A stretch of DNA of 33,046 nucleotides from assembly GCA_024281175.1 (NCBI GenBank), contig JAMJTW010000026.1, positions 35,197-68,242 of the forward strand, given 5' to 3'. Source of the stretch: Candidatus Thiovulum imperiosus. Lineage in GTDB: Bacteria; Campylobacterota; Campylobacteria; Campylobacterales; Thiovulaceae. Below are positions 1 through 7,762 of the stretch, in pieces; the stretch's first letter is position 1; each line of letters begins with the position of its first letter. The notes under the pieces are model-generated. The model did no database searches. It was given only the letters and a program-made list of their open reading frames with translations, and had not been told where the DNA came from. Both the position numbers and the translations under genes were made by a program.

Positions 1-1
1 A

Positions 2-466
2 CTTTTGGAAATTTCGGAAAAAGAGTTTCATATCTTCCAAAGAGTGTTTCGAGAACTCGGTATTACTAGACCTGAAGAACTTGCAATTACAACAAATCGA
101 GCAGTGAAAAAAGAGACTGGTGTCGATTTCCTCAAGATTTCAGAAAAGAAAGGAGTTTCTACACTCGAAAACTATATCACTGTAACAGAGCTTTGTGAAA
201 TTGTCCGAAAAGGAGATTTTCCAGAAGAAACAAAACTTTCTGTTTCTACAAAAAATGACAAGCCAAATCCTCGAAAACTAAACCTCATCTTAGAAGAAAA
301 TGGTTTTCAAACCCGAAATGGTAAGGTTTGGGAAGCTACTGAGAAAGGGAAAAAGTTTTCTGATTTCGTTCAAAACAAATCTAAAACTTCTGAAAAAACT
401 ATTTATCACCTAACTTGGAAAAAGGAAGTTTTGGAAGAACTCTTTTTAAAACAGAAAAAGCGGTAA
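2..466 (+). CDS. Phage antirepressor/BRO-like protein, C-terminal part (5' end outside window)
   Basis: The frame is open to the left edge, so the true start lies outside the window; about 154 codons are visible. The last 75 residues resemble the C-terminal domain of phage antirepressor or BRO proteins. A short helix-turn-helix-like stretch (TVTELCEIV) is followed by PRKLNLILEENGFQ, then a W..TEKGK motif, then a basic tail with an LTWK motif. In that family this part is thought to bind DNA or partner proteins. It could be a leftover of an integrated phage or a stand-alone antirepressor. Two other BRO-type genes lie at 20227-21950, so such genes seem to be scattered in this genome. The family call rests on motif resemblance only. 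Confidence 0.5.
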   Translation, partial: LLEISEKEFHIFQRVFRELGITRPEELAITTNRAVKKETGVDFLKISEKKGVSTLENYITVTELCEIVRKGDFPEETKLSVSTKNDKPNPRKLNLILEENGFQTRNGKVWEATEKGKKFSDFVQNKSKTSEKTIYHLTWKKEVLEELFLKQKKR

Positions 467-554
467 TTGCCAACTGGTTGAAATCACGCTTTGGGGCTGA
501 AGTAGTTACTCTCAAATTATATCTTTTAGTTAGAATTCTCTAAAAAGGAATTTT

Positions 555-2252
555 ATGAGAAGTGATGAAGTTAAAAAGGGGTGGGATAGAACACCTCATC
601 GCTCTCTTTTTAGAGCTACTGGATTAAAAGATGACGATTTTGAGAAGCCATTTATTGGAGTTGCAAACTCTTTTATAGAGATAATTCCAGGGCATTTTTT
701 TCTAAACAAGTATTCAGAAATTGTAAAAGATGAAATCCGAAAACAGGGCTGTGTTCCATTTGAATTCAATACAATTGGAGTAGATGATGGTATCGCAATG
801 GGACATGATGGAATGCTCTACTCTCTACCGAGTCGAGAACTTATCGCAAGTTCTATTGAAACAGTTATGAATGCTCACAAACTTGATGCAATGATTGCTC
901 TGCCAAATTGCGACAAAATCGTTCCTGGAATGATAATGGGGGCTTTACGAGTTAATGTTCCAACAGTTTTTGTTTCTGGTGGTCCAATGAAAAAGGGACA
1001 TAAAAAAGATGGAACTCCAATCGATTTAGCTACGGCATTTGAGGCTGTTGGAAAGTTTGGAAAAGGTGAAATGAGTGAAGAGGAGCTTTATGATATAGAG
1101 TGTAACTCTTGTCCATCTGGTGGTAGCTGTTCAGGAATGTTTACAGCAAACTCTATGAATACTCTTTCAGAAGCTCTTGGAATTGCACTACCAGGGAATG
1201 GAACAATTTTAGCTCTAACTCCAGAGAGAGAGGAACTTTTAAGAGAAGCCTCAAAACGGATTTGCGATATTGCAAAAGATGAAGAGAAACGAGAAGAGTT
1301 CAAAATGCGAAATATCGTAAATAAAGATGCAATCAAAAACGCTTTTGTAGTTGATATGGCGATGGGTGGAAGTTCCAATACAGTTCTTCACATGTTAGCA
1401 ATTGCAAAAGAGGCTGGAGTAGATTTTGAACTTTCTGATATAAATGAGATTTCTAAATCTATCTCTCACATTGCAAAGATTTCTCCATCTCTTTCCACTG
1501 TTCATATGGAAGATATAAATCGAGCTGGTGGAGTAAATGCGGTAATTCATGAGATTTCAAAAAGGGATAGTGAATTTCTAAATTTAGAGACTCTTACAGT
1601 TACAGGTGAGACGATGAGGTCTCGAGTTTCTGGTGCTGAAATCTTAGACCCTGAAATCATTCACCCAATCTCAAATCCATACTCAGCAGTTGGTGGTCTC
1701 GCAATTCTCTATGGAAATCTTGCAAAAGAGGGTGCTGTTGTGAAAACGGCGGGAATAATGCCAAATATGAGACAGTTTTCTGGAAAAGCTATCTGTTTTG
1801 ACTCTCAAGATGAGGCAATCGAGGGTATCAAATCTGGAAAAGTAAAAGCTGGACATGTTGTTGTAATTCGATATGAAGGACCAAAAGGTGGGCCTGGAAT
1901 GCAAGAGATGTTAAGTCCAACTTCCCTAATTGCTGGAATGGGATTAGGAGAGAGTGTTGCTCTAATTACAGATGGACGATTTTCTGGAGCAACTCGAGGA
2001 GCAAGTATTGGACATGTTTCACCTGAAGCTGGAGAGGGCGGTGTAATTGGACTTCTTCGAGATGGAGACCAGATCGAAATAGATGTTGATGCTTACAAAT
2101 TAGAAGTGAAACTTTCAGATGCACTATTAGAAGAGAGAAGAAAGCATTTTGTTCCTAAAAAGAAAAAGCTAAATTCTAAATGGTTAGCTCAATATCGAGC
2201 TTTAGTAACAAATGCTAGTAATGGTGGAGTTTTAGAAGCTGATTTAGGGTAA
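555..2252 (+). CDS. ilvD: Dihydroxy-acid dehydratase
   Basis: IlvD converts 2,3-dihydroxy-3-methylbutanoate (or the 3-methylpentanoate) to the 2-oxo acid, the third common step of valine and isoleucine synthesis, in the cytoplasm. The 565-residue length is normal. The Fe-S cluster motif NCDKIVPGM (C119) and the second one [11 protein letters not shown] (C192) are intact, as is the C-terminal signature [19 protein letters not shown]. The N-terminal site reads PGH rather than the PCN seen in many [2Fe-2S] members, which points to the oxygen-labile [4Fe-4S] type (inference). The start is fixed by AAAAAGGA just upstream of ATG. The gene stands alone and ends in a clear hairpin terminator. Confidence 0.97.
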   Translation: MRSDEVKKGWDRTPHRSLFRATGLKDDDFEKPFIGVANSFIEIIPGHFFLNKYSEIVKDEIRKQGCVPFEFNTIGVDDGIAMGHDGMLYSLPSRELIASSIETVMNAHKLDAMIALPNCDKIVPGMIMGALRVNVPTVFVSGGPMKKGHKKDGTPIDLATAFEAVGKFGKGEMSEEELYDIECNSCPSGGSCSGMFTANSMNTLSEALGIALPGNGTILALTPEREELLREASKRICDIAKDEEKREEFKMRNIVNKDAIKNAFVVDMAMGGSSNTVLHMLAIAKEAGVDFELSDINEISKSISHIAKISPSLSTVHMEDINRAGGVNAVIHEISKRDSEFLNLETLTVTGETMRSRVSGAEILDPEIIHPISNPYSAVGGLAILYGNLAKEGAVVKTAGIMPNMRQFSGKAICFDSQDEAIEGIKSGKVKAGHVVVIRYEGPKGGPGMQEMLSPTSLIAGMGLGESVALITDGRFSGATRGASIGHVSPEAGEGGVIGLLRDGDQIEIDVDAYKLEVKLSDALLEERRKHFVPKKKKLNSKWLAQYRALVTNASNGGVLEADLG

Positions 2253-2257
2253 ATTAG

Positions 2258-2297
2258 AAAATAGAGAAGAAAAGACTTCTCTATTTTTACTTTTTTT
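2258..2297 (+). terminator. Intrinsic terminator of ilvD
   Basis: A 12-bp perfect stem (AAAATAGAGAAG at 2258-2269 with CTTCTCTATTTT at 2276-2287) closes a 6-nt loop and runs into a T-rich tract. It begins 5 bases after the ilvD stop codon. Confidence 0.85.
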
Positions 2298-2484
2298 CAG
2301 AGGAAAATTCTTCGCTTTCTATTTCCAACTTTCTTTTTGAACTGAATTTTTGACCTCATTTTTAAAATGAAGTCGTCCAAACCTCTCAAATTTCTCTCGA
2401 CACTTATTGATTAAGTTCCGAACTGAAACCTCCTTGAACAGAGAGAAAAATTCTTTGCTGAAAAGTTGGGTGAAAGATGATGGA

Positions 2485-2528
2485 GTAAGTAAAAAAGAAA
2501 AGCTAGTTTCTGAATATTTTCAGAAACT
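2485..2528 (-). terminator. Intrinsic terminator of the dynamin-like gene
   Basis: A 10-bp perfect inverted repeat (AGTTTCTGAA at 2505-2514, TTCAGAAACT at 2519-2528) has a 4-nt loop. Read on the minus strand it is followed by a T-rich run (complement of 2485-2504). It lies 16 bases past the stop of the minus-strand GTPase gene. Confidence 0.75.
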
Positions 2529-2544
2529 GTAAGAATTAGAAAAT

Positions 2545-4812
2545 CTAAATTTCACTCTCTTTTATAAAGTAGATAAGACTTAAAATATCTTCACCATCTT
2601 GAACTCTATTTTCAATATTTCCAAACTCATCTCTTTTTATTTTTGGAACAACTCTAGCGATAAATTCATCAAAAAGATTACTTTCAAGAGAACCATTTTT
2701 CAGAATAGAGTCTAAGATAATTTTTATTTTTTTATCAACAGAATTTAGAAATGCGACTTCAAGATTTATGGCTCGAATTATCCCTTTTTTCAAGATGTTT
2801 TTTAAATTTTCAATATCTTTATTTATCTCTTTAATTACACCACTTTTTGTTGAGCTTCTCTCTGTATTTTTCAGAATATCTTCAGCTTTGCCAGAACTTT
2901 TTGAGTCTTTTTGAGAAAGTACTAAATTTACGAGAGAGCCGTCACCACCATTGTAGTAGTTATCAAGAAATTTGAATTCTACACCAGAAGTTTCAAATTT
3001 TTTTAATCTATCCTCACTTTTTACAGGATAGAGAAGAAGAATATCAAAAAGGTCTCTGCTAAATCTGTCGATGAGGTAGAAGAAACGACCCTCATTATGA
3101 GCAATATCTTTTGTTATAGAATTTATAAACTCTATGCTCTCTGTTCGAACCTCATCGCTACCAAGACCTTTTAAAAATTCCACTAATATTTTCTCATCAA
3201 TCTCTTTCGCTTTCTCATCTGTCATCGACTTTATCAAAGTTGTAAAATCTCGCAAATATTTCTGATGAAGTATCTCTCTAATTTGGTGATTTACTCTCTC
3301 CACAGGAGTCTCTGTTGTTAGTGAATTGCTAACCCCTTTCTCCACTTTATCAAAAAGTTCTCCTGAAATTGGCTCAAAATACTCAAGTCGATTTGTATCA
3401 TCTCGAAATCTATTTGTAAAATAGAGTCCCTCCAAAATCTCCTTTTTCAACTCCATTTTTAGAGTTTGCAAATTTTCCCGCAAATTCTCATCTATATCTT
3501 TAAACGCTTTTCTTAAAATCACACTTCTCTGAATATTTTCACTATTTTGGCTTCGAATAGCATCTTCTCGATTTAAAAGTGGAAGTAGAATTTCTCGAAT
3601 TTGATTTGAGAAGTTGGAAACTTTTCTTTTTAAAATCTCAAATCTATCACTCTCATAATAGGAGATAAGTTCATTCCGAATTTCTAAAATACCACTTTCC
3701 AATTCAAATTTCTCATGATACTTATCTCTCTCTACTGTTTCAGTTTCCACAAGATACTTTAGTGCTGAACCTGTAAAGACTCTATGTTTCTGAGCAATCT
3801 TATATCTATTTACAACATCATTTTCCAGATATCTTCTATTATTTTCAACTATCTCTAAAGAGATTGCTGTATCCATCTTGTTTCCAAAAACAAAGAGCTT
3901 TTCAGAGAGTTTTATTCCATCAAAATCACTATCTTTTCGAATTGTGTCGAGTTGGGGTGCTGTAATATTTGGTCTATCTCCAGCATTTGTCACTAATACA
4001 ATTGCATCTGCACTTTTCAGTCTTTCAGAAGTCTGTCTCTCATGAATTTTTGTAGGTGAGTCAAATCCTGGAACATCAAAAATTACTGAATTTTGAAGTT
4101 GAGAAAGTTTTGAAGACTCTATTCTAATACTTTTTACACTTCGAGGTTTTGAAGTATCTGTTTCAACTCCTCTCTTTACACCTCGAATGTAAGATTGGAA
4201 CTTTTCACTATAAAGCTCTTCTCCAGAAAAGAGATACTCATTTCCAGAGAGTTCTAACAAATCTCTATATTTCAAAATATCTCGTATCTCTTCGTCACTC
4301 TTTCCAAGATGGAGATTGTAGAGATTTGAATTTTTCTCTTTTAACTCTTCAAAAAAGTCTTCAAAATCTGAAAGAGAGAGAGTCTCAAAAGATGTTTTTG
4401 AGTTTATAGGAAATTCTAACTCTCTCAACATATCTAAAAATATCTTTTCAAACTCATCTCTACTGTACAAGAGAATAGAAGCCTTATCTTCTCCATAAAG
4501 AAGTTTTGTTGATGTAAAAGTGCATCTTTCAGGTGCTGATGGTAAAACATTGCTCTCAATAATAGCGTTGGCAAAAGTTGATTTTCCAGCTTTCTCTAAT
4601 CCAACAATTGCTATTTCAAAACTATCTTTCTCCAGCTTTTTAAGGTAGCTCTTTCCAATATCTCGAAGTTCCTCTAACTTTTCCAAATTCTCTTTAGAAA
4701 ATACTCTATTTCGAACTCTACTTTCTAAAACTCTATTTAGAACTTTCAGACTATTTTGAGCTATTTTTAAGACTCTCTTTTTCTCTCTAATATACTTTTT
4801 TGAAAAATCCAA
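2545..4812 (-). CDS. Dynamin-like large GTPase
   Basis: This is a 755-residue protein with a dynamin-type GTPase domain near the N-terminus. The P-loop is GLEKAGKS (71-78), switch I threonines lie in RCTFTST (96-102), G3 is DVPG (246-249) and G4 is NKMD (311-314). The long charged helical remainder (about 390-755) fits the stalk of bacterial dynamin-like proteins, which bind and remodel membranes. No obvious transmembrane helix is present. The likely start is TTG at 4812; there is no ATG nearby and no strong Shine-Dalgarno site, so the start is uncertain. The gene is monocistronic and divergent from the two-component operon. Bacterial dynamins often occur in pairs; no partner is visible here. 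Membrane repair or phage tolerance roles are known for some members, but nothing here decides between them. Confidence 0.85.
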   Translation of the reverse strand: MDFSKKYIREKKRVLKIAQNSLKVLNRVLESRVRNRVFSKENLEKLEELRDIGKSYLKKLEKDSFEIAIVGLEKAGKSTFANAIIESNVLPSAPERCTFTSTKLLYGEDKASILLYSRDEFEKIFLDMLRELEFPINSKTSFETLSLSDFEDFFEELKEKNSNLYNLHLGKSDEEIRDILKYRDLLELSGNEYLFSGEELYSEKFQSYIRGVKRGVETDTSKPRSVKSIRIESSKLSQLQNSVIFDVPGFDSPTKIHERQTSERLKSADAIVLVTNAGDRPNITAPQLDTIRKDSDFDGIKLSEKLFVFGNKMDTAISLEIVENNRRYLENDVVNRYKIAQKHRVFTGSALKYLVETETVERDKYHEKFELESGILEIRNELISYYESDRFEILKRKVSNFSNQIREILLPLLNREDAIRSQNSENIQRSVILRKAFKDIDENLRENLQTLKMELKKEILEGLYFTNRFRDDTNRLEYFEPISGELFDKVEKGVSNSLTTETPVERVNHQIREILHQKYLRDFTTLIKSMTDEKAKEIDEKILVEFLKGLGSDEVRTESIEFINSITKDIAHNEGRFFYLIDRFSRDLFDILLLYPVKSEDRLKKFETSGVEFKFLDNYYNGGDGSLVNLVLSQKDSKSSGKAEDILKNTERSSTKSGVIKEINKDIENLKNILKKGIIRAINLEVAFLNSVDKKIKIILDSILKNGSLESNLFDEFIARVVPKIKRDEFGNIENRVQDGEDILSLIYFIKESEI

Positions 4813-4936
4813 CTCTATATACTTTATTTAAATTATAACTAATCTGATACATTTTCCTTATCAAAAAATCTCTTAATTGTAAGTAAAAGAAAAATTAAAA
4901 CAATTTTAAAAAAATATTAAATTTTCCTAAAGCCTA

Positions 4937-4979
4937 TGTTATAATCACTTTAAAATCAGAGAGTGTACAAAGTAAAGGA
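4937..4979 (+). promoter_or_regulatory. Extended -10 promoter and RBS of the response-regulator operon
   Basis: TG-T-TATAAT (4937-4945) is a perfect extended -10 element. AAAGGA (4974-4979) is a good ribosome binding site 5 bases before ATG 4985. No clear -35 is visible, which is usual for sigma-70 promoters in Campylobacterota. Confidence 0.7.
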
Positions 4980-4984
4980 TTTGA

Positions 4985-5656
4985 ATGAGGATCTTGATTA
5001 TTGAAGATGAACCAACTCTAAAAAAAACTCTTCTTGAAGGCTTAAAAGAGTACGGCTATCAGAGTGATGAGGTAGATACTCTAAAAGATGCTGAATACTA
5101 TTTAGACATTAGAAATTACGACTTAATTTTAATGGATTGGATGTTACCAGATGGTAATGGAATAGACCTCATCGCCCAAATTAAACATAAATCTTCAAAA
5201 ACAATTGTTGTTGTTCTCTCTGCAAGAGATGATAATAGTAGTGAAGTTGAGGCTTTTAAAAGAGGTGCAGATGACTATATCAGAAAACCTTTTGACTTTG
5301 AAGTCTTAATTGCAAGAATAGAGGCTAGATTAAGGTTTGGTGGTAGCAATATTATTGCAATCTCAAATTTAGAGATAAATCCTGAAGAGGAGAAGATAAC
5401 TTATAAAGATAAAGAGATAGAGTTGAAGGGAAAACCTTTTGAAGTTTTAACTCATCTTGCTAGACATAGAGACCAGATAGTTTCAAAAGAGCAACTTCTT
5501 GATGCAATTTGGGAAGAGCCTGAACTTGTAACTCCAAATGTAATTGAAGTGGCTATAAATCAAATTCGTCAAAAAATGGATAAACCTTTAGGTATCACAA
5601 CAATTGAGACAGTTCGAAGAAGAGGCTATCGGTTTTGTTTTCCAAAAGGGGATTAG
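4985..5656 (+). CDS. cosR: OmpR-family response regulator, CosR/HsrA type
   Basis: A 223-residue response regulator with a receiver domain (1-115) and an OmpR winged-helix domain (about 125-222). The acidic pocket (E7, D8, E9), phospho-acceptor D51 in LILMDWMLPDG, S79 and K101 in IRKPFD are all present, so the receiver should be phosphorylatable. The DNA-binding half, from GKPFEVLTHLARHRDQIVS to RRRGYRFCFP, matches what I remember of Campylobacter CosR and Helicobacter HsrA almost word for word. Those are essential orphan regulators of redox and stress genes with degenerate receivers. Here the gene overlaps a histidine kinase gene by 22 bases, which suggests a normal phosphorelay. The orthology call is from memory and needs an alignment. 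Confidence 0.85.
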   Translation: MRILIIEDEPTLKKTLLEGLKEYGYQSDEVDTLKDAEYYLDIRNYDLILMDWMLPDGNGIDLIAQIKHKSSKTIVVVLSARDDNSSEVEAFKRGADDYIRKPFDFEVLIARIEARLRFGGSNIIAISNLEINPEEEKITYKDKEIELKGKPFEVLTHLARHRDQIVSKEQLLDAIWEEPELVTPNVIEVAINQIRQKMDKPLGITTIETVRRRGYRFCFPKGD

Positions 5657-6717
5657 TAAATTTAAAATTCTTTTTAATATTCTCAATTTCCATATTTCTC
5701 TTTACAACTTCTGTCATATATACACTAACAGATATCATTTTAGAGAGAGAGAGAAGCTACGCAGAGGGAACTTCTTCTATTTCCAAAGGAGAAGGAGACT
5801 CTCTTCTCATAAACTTATCCGCTATCGTCTACCTCTTTGGTTTCGGAGTAGTTCTTCTCACTTTTCTCTACTCTAAATTTCTCTCAAAAGACTCTCGAGG
5901 TCCAATAGAACTTATAAATAGATATTTAACTAATACAGATGAGAAGAGTTTTCGTGAAATTCCAAAAGAGAAACTTCCCGAAGATTTCCATCTTTTAGCA
6001 GATACAATCAACGATTTGATAAATAGAATAGATACATTTATTAAATATCAGAACCAACTTTTTCTTGGAACTTCTCATGAACTTAAAACACCTCTCGCAG
6101 TAATACGACTTAAAAATCAAGTTCTACTTATGAAACCTAGAGAAGTAAAAGAGTATGTAGAAGTTATAAAAGCTACTAATGAAAAAGTGGACGAGATGAG
6201 CAAAGTTATTGGTGATGTTTTAAGTATTGGAAGACAAGAGTCAGCTCAATTTGAGTCTCCAGTTGAGATGGATATCATCTCCTATTTAAAGAGATATGGT
6301 GATGATTTTAGTCTTCTTGCTGATGCTCAGGAAAAGAGATTTGAGATAAATTTAGAACCAGAAACATTTTTGGCTCCTATACAAAAAACCCTACTATCTC
6401 AAATAGTTCAAAACTTTCTCCAGAATGCTCTGAAATTCACTCCCCAAGGGAAAAAAGTTGAATTGAGGAGTGAACTGATTGGCGAAAATTTAAAAATTTC
6501 TGTTCTTGATGAAGGTATTGGAGTTGATGAAAAAATAGATATTTTTGCACCTTTTCAAAGAATGGGAAATAAATCTGGAATAGGTTTAGGTCTCTTTTTA
6601 GCAAAAAGTGCAGCTGATGCCATGAGTGCTAAAATCTCTGTAAAAAATAGAAAAGATGGTGTTCAAGGTACTATTGCAACTTTGCAGATAAATAAAAAAA
6701 TGGTCTGTTTGGTATAA
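5635..6717 (+). CDS. Membrane sensor histidine kinase
   Basis: A 360-residue kinase with two N-terminal transmembrane segments (about 11-33 and 57-80) and a very short periplasmic stretch between them. A HAMP-like linker follows. The dimerisation/H-box is LGTSHELKTPLAV (phospho-His H148), the N-box is NFLQNALKFTP (260-270), G1 is DEGIGVD (292-298) and G2 is GIGLGLFLAK (315-324). Every catalytic motif is intact. The start is a TTG inside the end of the regulator gene, with AGAAGAGG upstream; no ATG is better placed. The overlap implies translational coupling, and the kinase most likely phosphorylates D51 of the regulator. The input signal is unknown; with so small a periplasmic loop it may sense within the membrane or cytoplasm. 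Confidence 0.9.
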   Translation: MFSKRGLVNLKFFLIFSISIFLFTTSVIYTLTDIILERERSYAEGTSSISKGEGDSLLINLSAIVYLFGFGVVLLTFLYSKFLSKDSRGPIELINRYLTNTDEKSFREIPKEKLPEDFHLLADTINDLINRIDTFIKYQNQLFLGTSHELKTPLAVIRLKNQVLLMKPREVKEYVEVIKATNEKVDEMSKVIGDVLSIGRQESAQFESPVEMDIISYLKRYGDDFSLLADAQEKRFEINLEPETFLAPIQKTLLSQIVQNFLQNALKFTPQGKKVELRSELIGENLKISVLDEGIGVDEKIDIFAPFQRMGNKSGIGLGLFLAKSAADAMSAKISVKNRKDGVQGTIATLQINKKMVCLV

Positions 6718-6743
6718 CTACTTCTGTTACCTCGACTGTTATC

Positions 6744-7658
6744 ATGAATATATACAAAATTGAAGGCAAAAATGTTGATGAGGTTTGGGAGATAAATAAA
6801 ACTTATAAGAATTCCTCAAATCTTTTAAAACAGCAGAAGCTCTCTTTTTTAGAAATTGCTCTAAATTATCAAACTTTTTTAGACACAACAATATTTGAAT
6901 TCAATATTCAAACAAAACACTTTGCTCTCCAAAACCATCTTCAAATGGAATTAGGAGAAGTTTTAAATTTTTTCTATGTCTCAAAAGGAGAAGCTACTTT
7001 TGGTTGCGGAGGAGTTGAAACATCTTTCCGAGCTGGAGAGTGGGGAGTTTCAAACTATAAAATCAAAAATGTGATTTATATGCAGAAAGAGGCAACAGAT
7101 GCTACTGTTACTCATGTAGTTGTAAATAGAAATATTTTAAAAGAGATGTTGGAAACTGATAGCGAAATTTCCTCTTTTATAGAAGATATTTTAGAAAATA
7201 GAGTTAGAGAATGTATTCTATTTCGGGGTTTTCTAAATAGCGATATTTTGGAAATGGTTCGTCAAATTTGGATTTATAAGAAGTCTGAAAGTAAAGTTGA
7301 ACAGGTGTTAGCTTCTCTAAAAATTAGAGAACTCTTTTTAAAAGTTTTGAGTTGGCACTTCTCTCAAAAAGAGGAAAAAATAGCTCAAAAGAGTTTAAAA
7401 CTTATTCATGAAAAAGCTGGAGATATTACAGTAAAAGAGTTAGCTAAAAATTTAGGTGTCTCAGAAACAACTATTAGAAACCATTTTAAAGATGAGTTTG
7501 GAGAGAGAGTGAGTTTTACAATTTTTAAAACAAAGATGTTTCAAGCTCAACACTATTTGCAAACTCATAAAAGTATCTCATATAAAGAGTTAGCTCAAAA
7601 AGTTGGATACACAAACTCCCATAGACTTAAAAAAGATATGGAAAAGTTTTTTGGATAG
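6744..7658 (+). CDS. AraC/XylS-family transcriptional regulator
   Basis: A 304-residue regulator. The N-terminal two thirds looks like a small cupin-type or PchR-like sensing domain with no recognisable ligand motif. The last about 85 residues form the AraC double helix-turn-helix: helix 1 region DITVKELAKNLGVSETTIRNHF and a second part around SYKELAQKVGYTNSHRLKKDM. It lies 26 bases after the kinase gene and probably shares its transcript. No good ribosome binding site precedes ATG 6744, so the start may be different. The adjacent direct repeats at 7659-7692 are its best candidate binding site, which would make the large adhesin gene its target (inference). Confidence 0.82.
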   Translation: MNIYKIEGKNVDEVWEINKTYKNSSNLLKQQKLSFLEIALNYQTFLDTTIFEFNIQTKHFALQNHLQMELGEVLNFFYVSKGEATFGCGGVETSFRAGEWGVSNYKIKNVIYMQKEATDATVTHVVVNRNILKEMLETDSEISSFIEDILENRVRECILFRGFLNSDILEMVRQIWIYKKSESKVEQVLASLKIRELFLKVLSWHFSQKEEKIAQKSLKLIHEKAGDITVKELAKNLGVSETTIRNHFKDEFGERVSFTIFKTKMFQAQHYLQTHKSISYKELAQKVGYTNSHRLKKDMEKFFG

Positions 7659-7692
7659 ACAGATACAAAAGTAAAATATACAGATACAAAAG
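7659..7692. promoter_or_regulatory. Two direct repeats, candidate AraC-type operator
   Basis: ACAGATACAAAAG occurs at 7659-7671 and again at 7680-7692, exactly 13 of 13 identical and 21 bp apart, which is two helical turns. Direct half-sites about 21 bp apart are the classic layout for AraC-family activators. The site lies between the AraC-type gene and the promoter of the adhesin gene. Confidence 0.55.
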
Positions 7693-7708
7693 AGAGGTGA
7701 ATTTTCCT

Positions 7709-7756
7709 TGTAATTTTAAGTTCTTTAGAAATAGAATTTAAAAAAAATTGTAAGGG
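7709..7756 (+). promoter_or_regulatory. Promoter and RBS of the adhesin gene
   Basis: TTGTAA (7709-7714) and TAGAAT (7732-7737) are separated by 17 bases. TAAGGG (7751-7756) sits 6 bases before ATG 7763 as ribosome binding site. The downstream repeat of the putative operator ends 16 bases before the -35. Confidence 0.55.
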
Positions 7757-7762
7757 TCTCTT

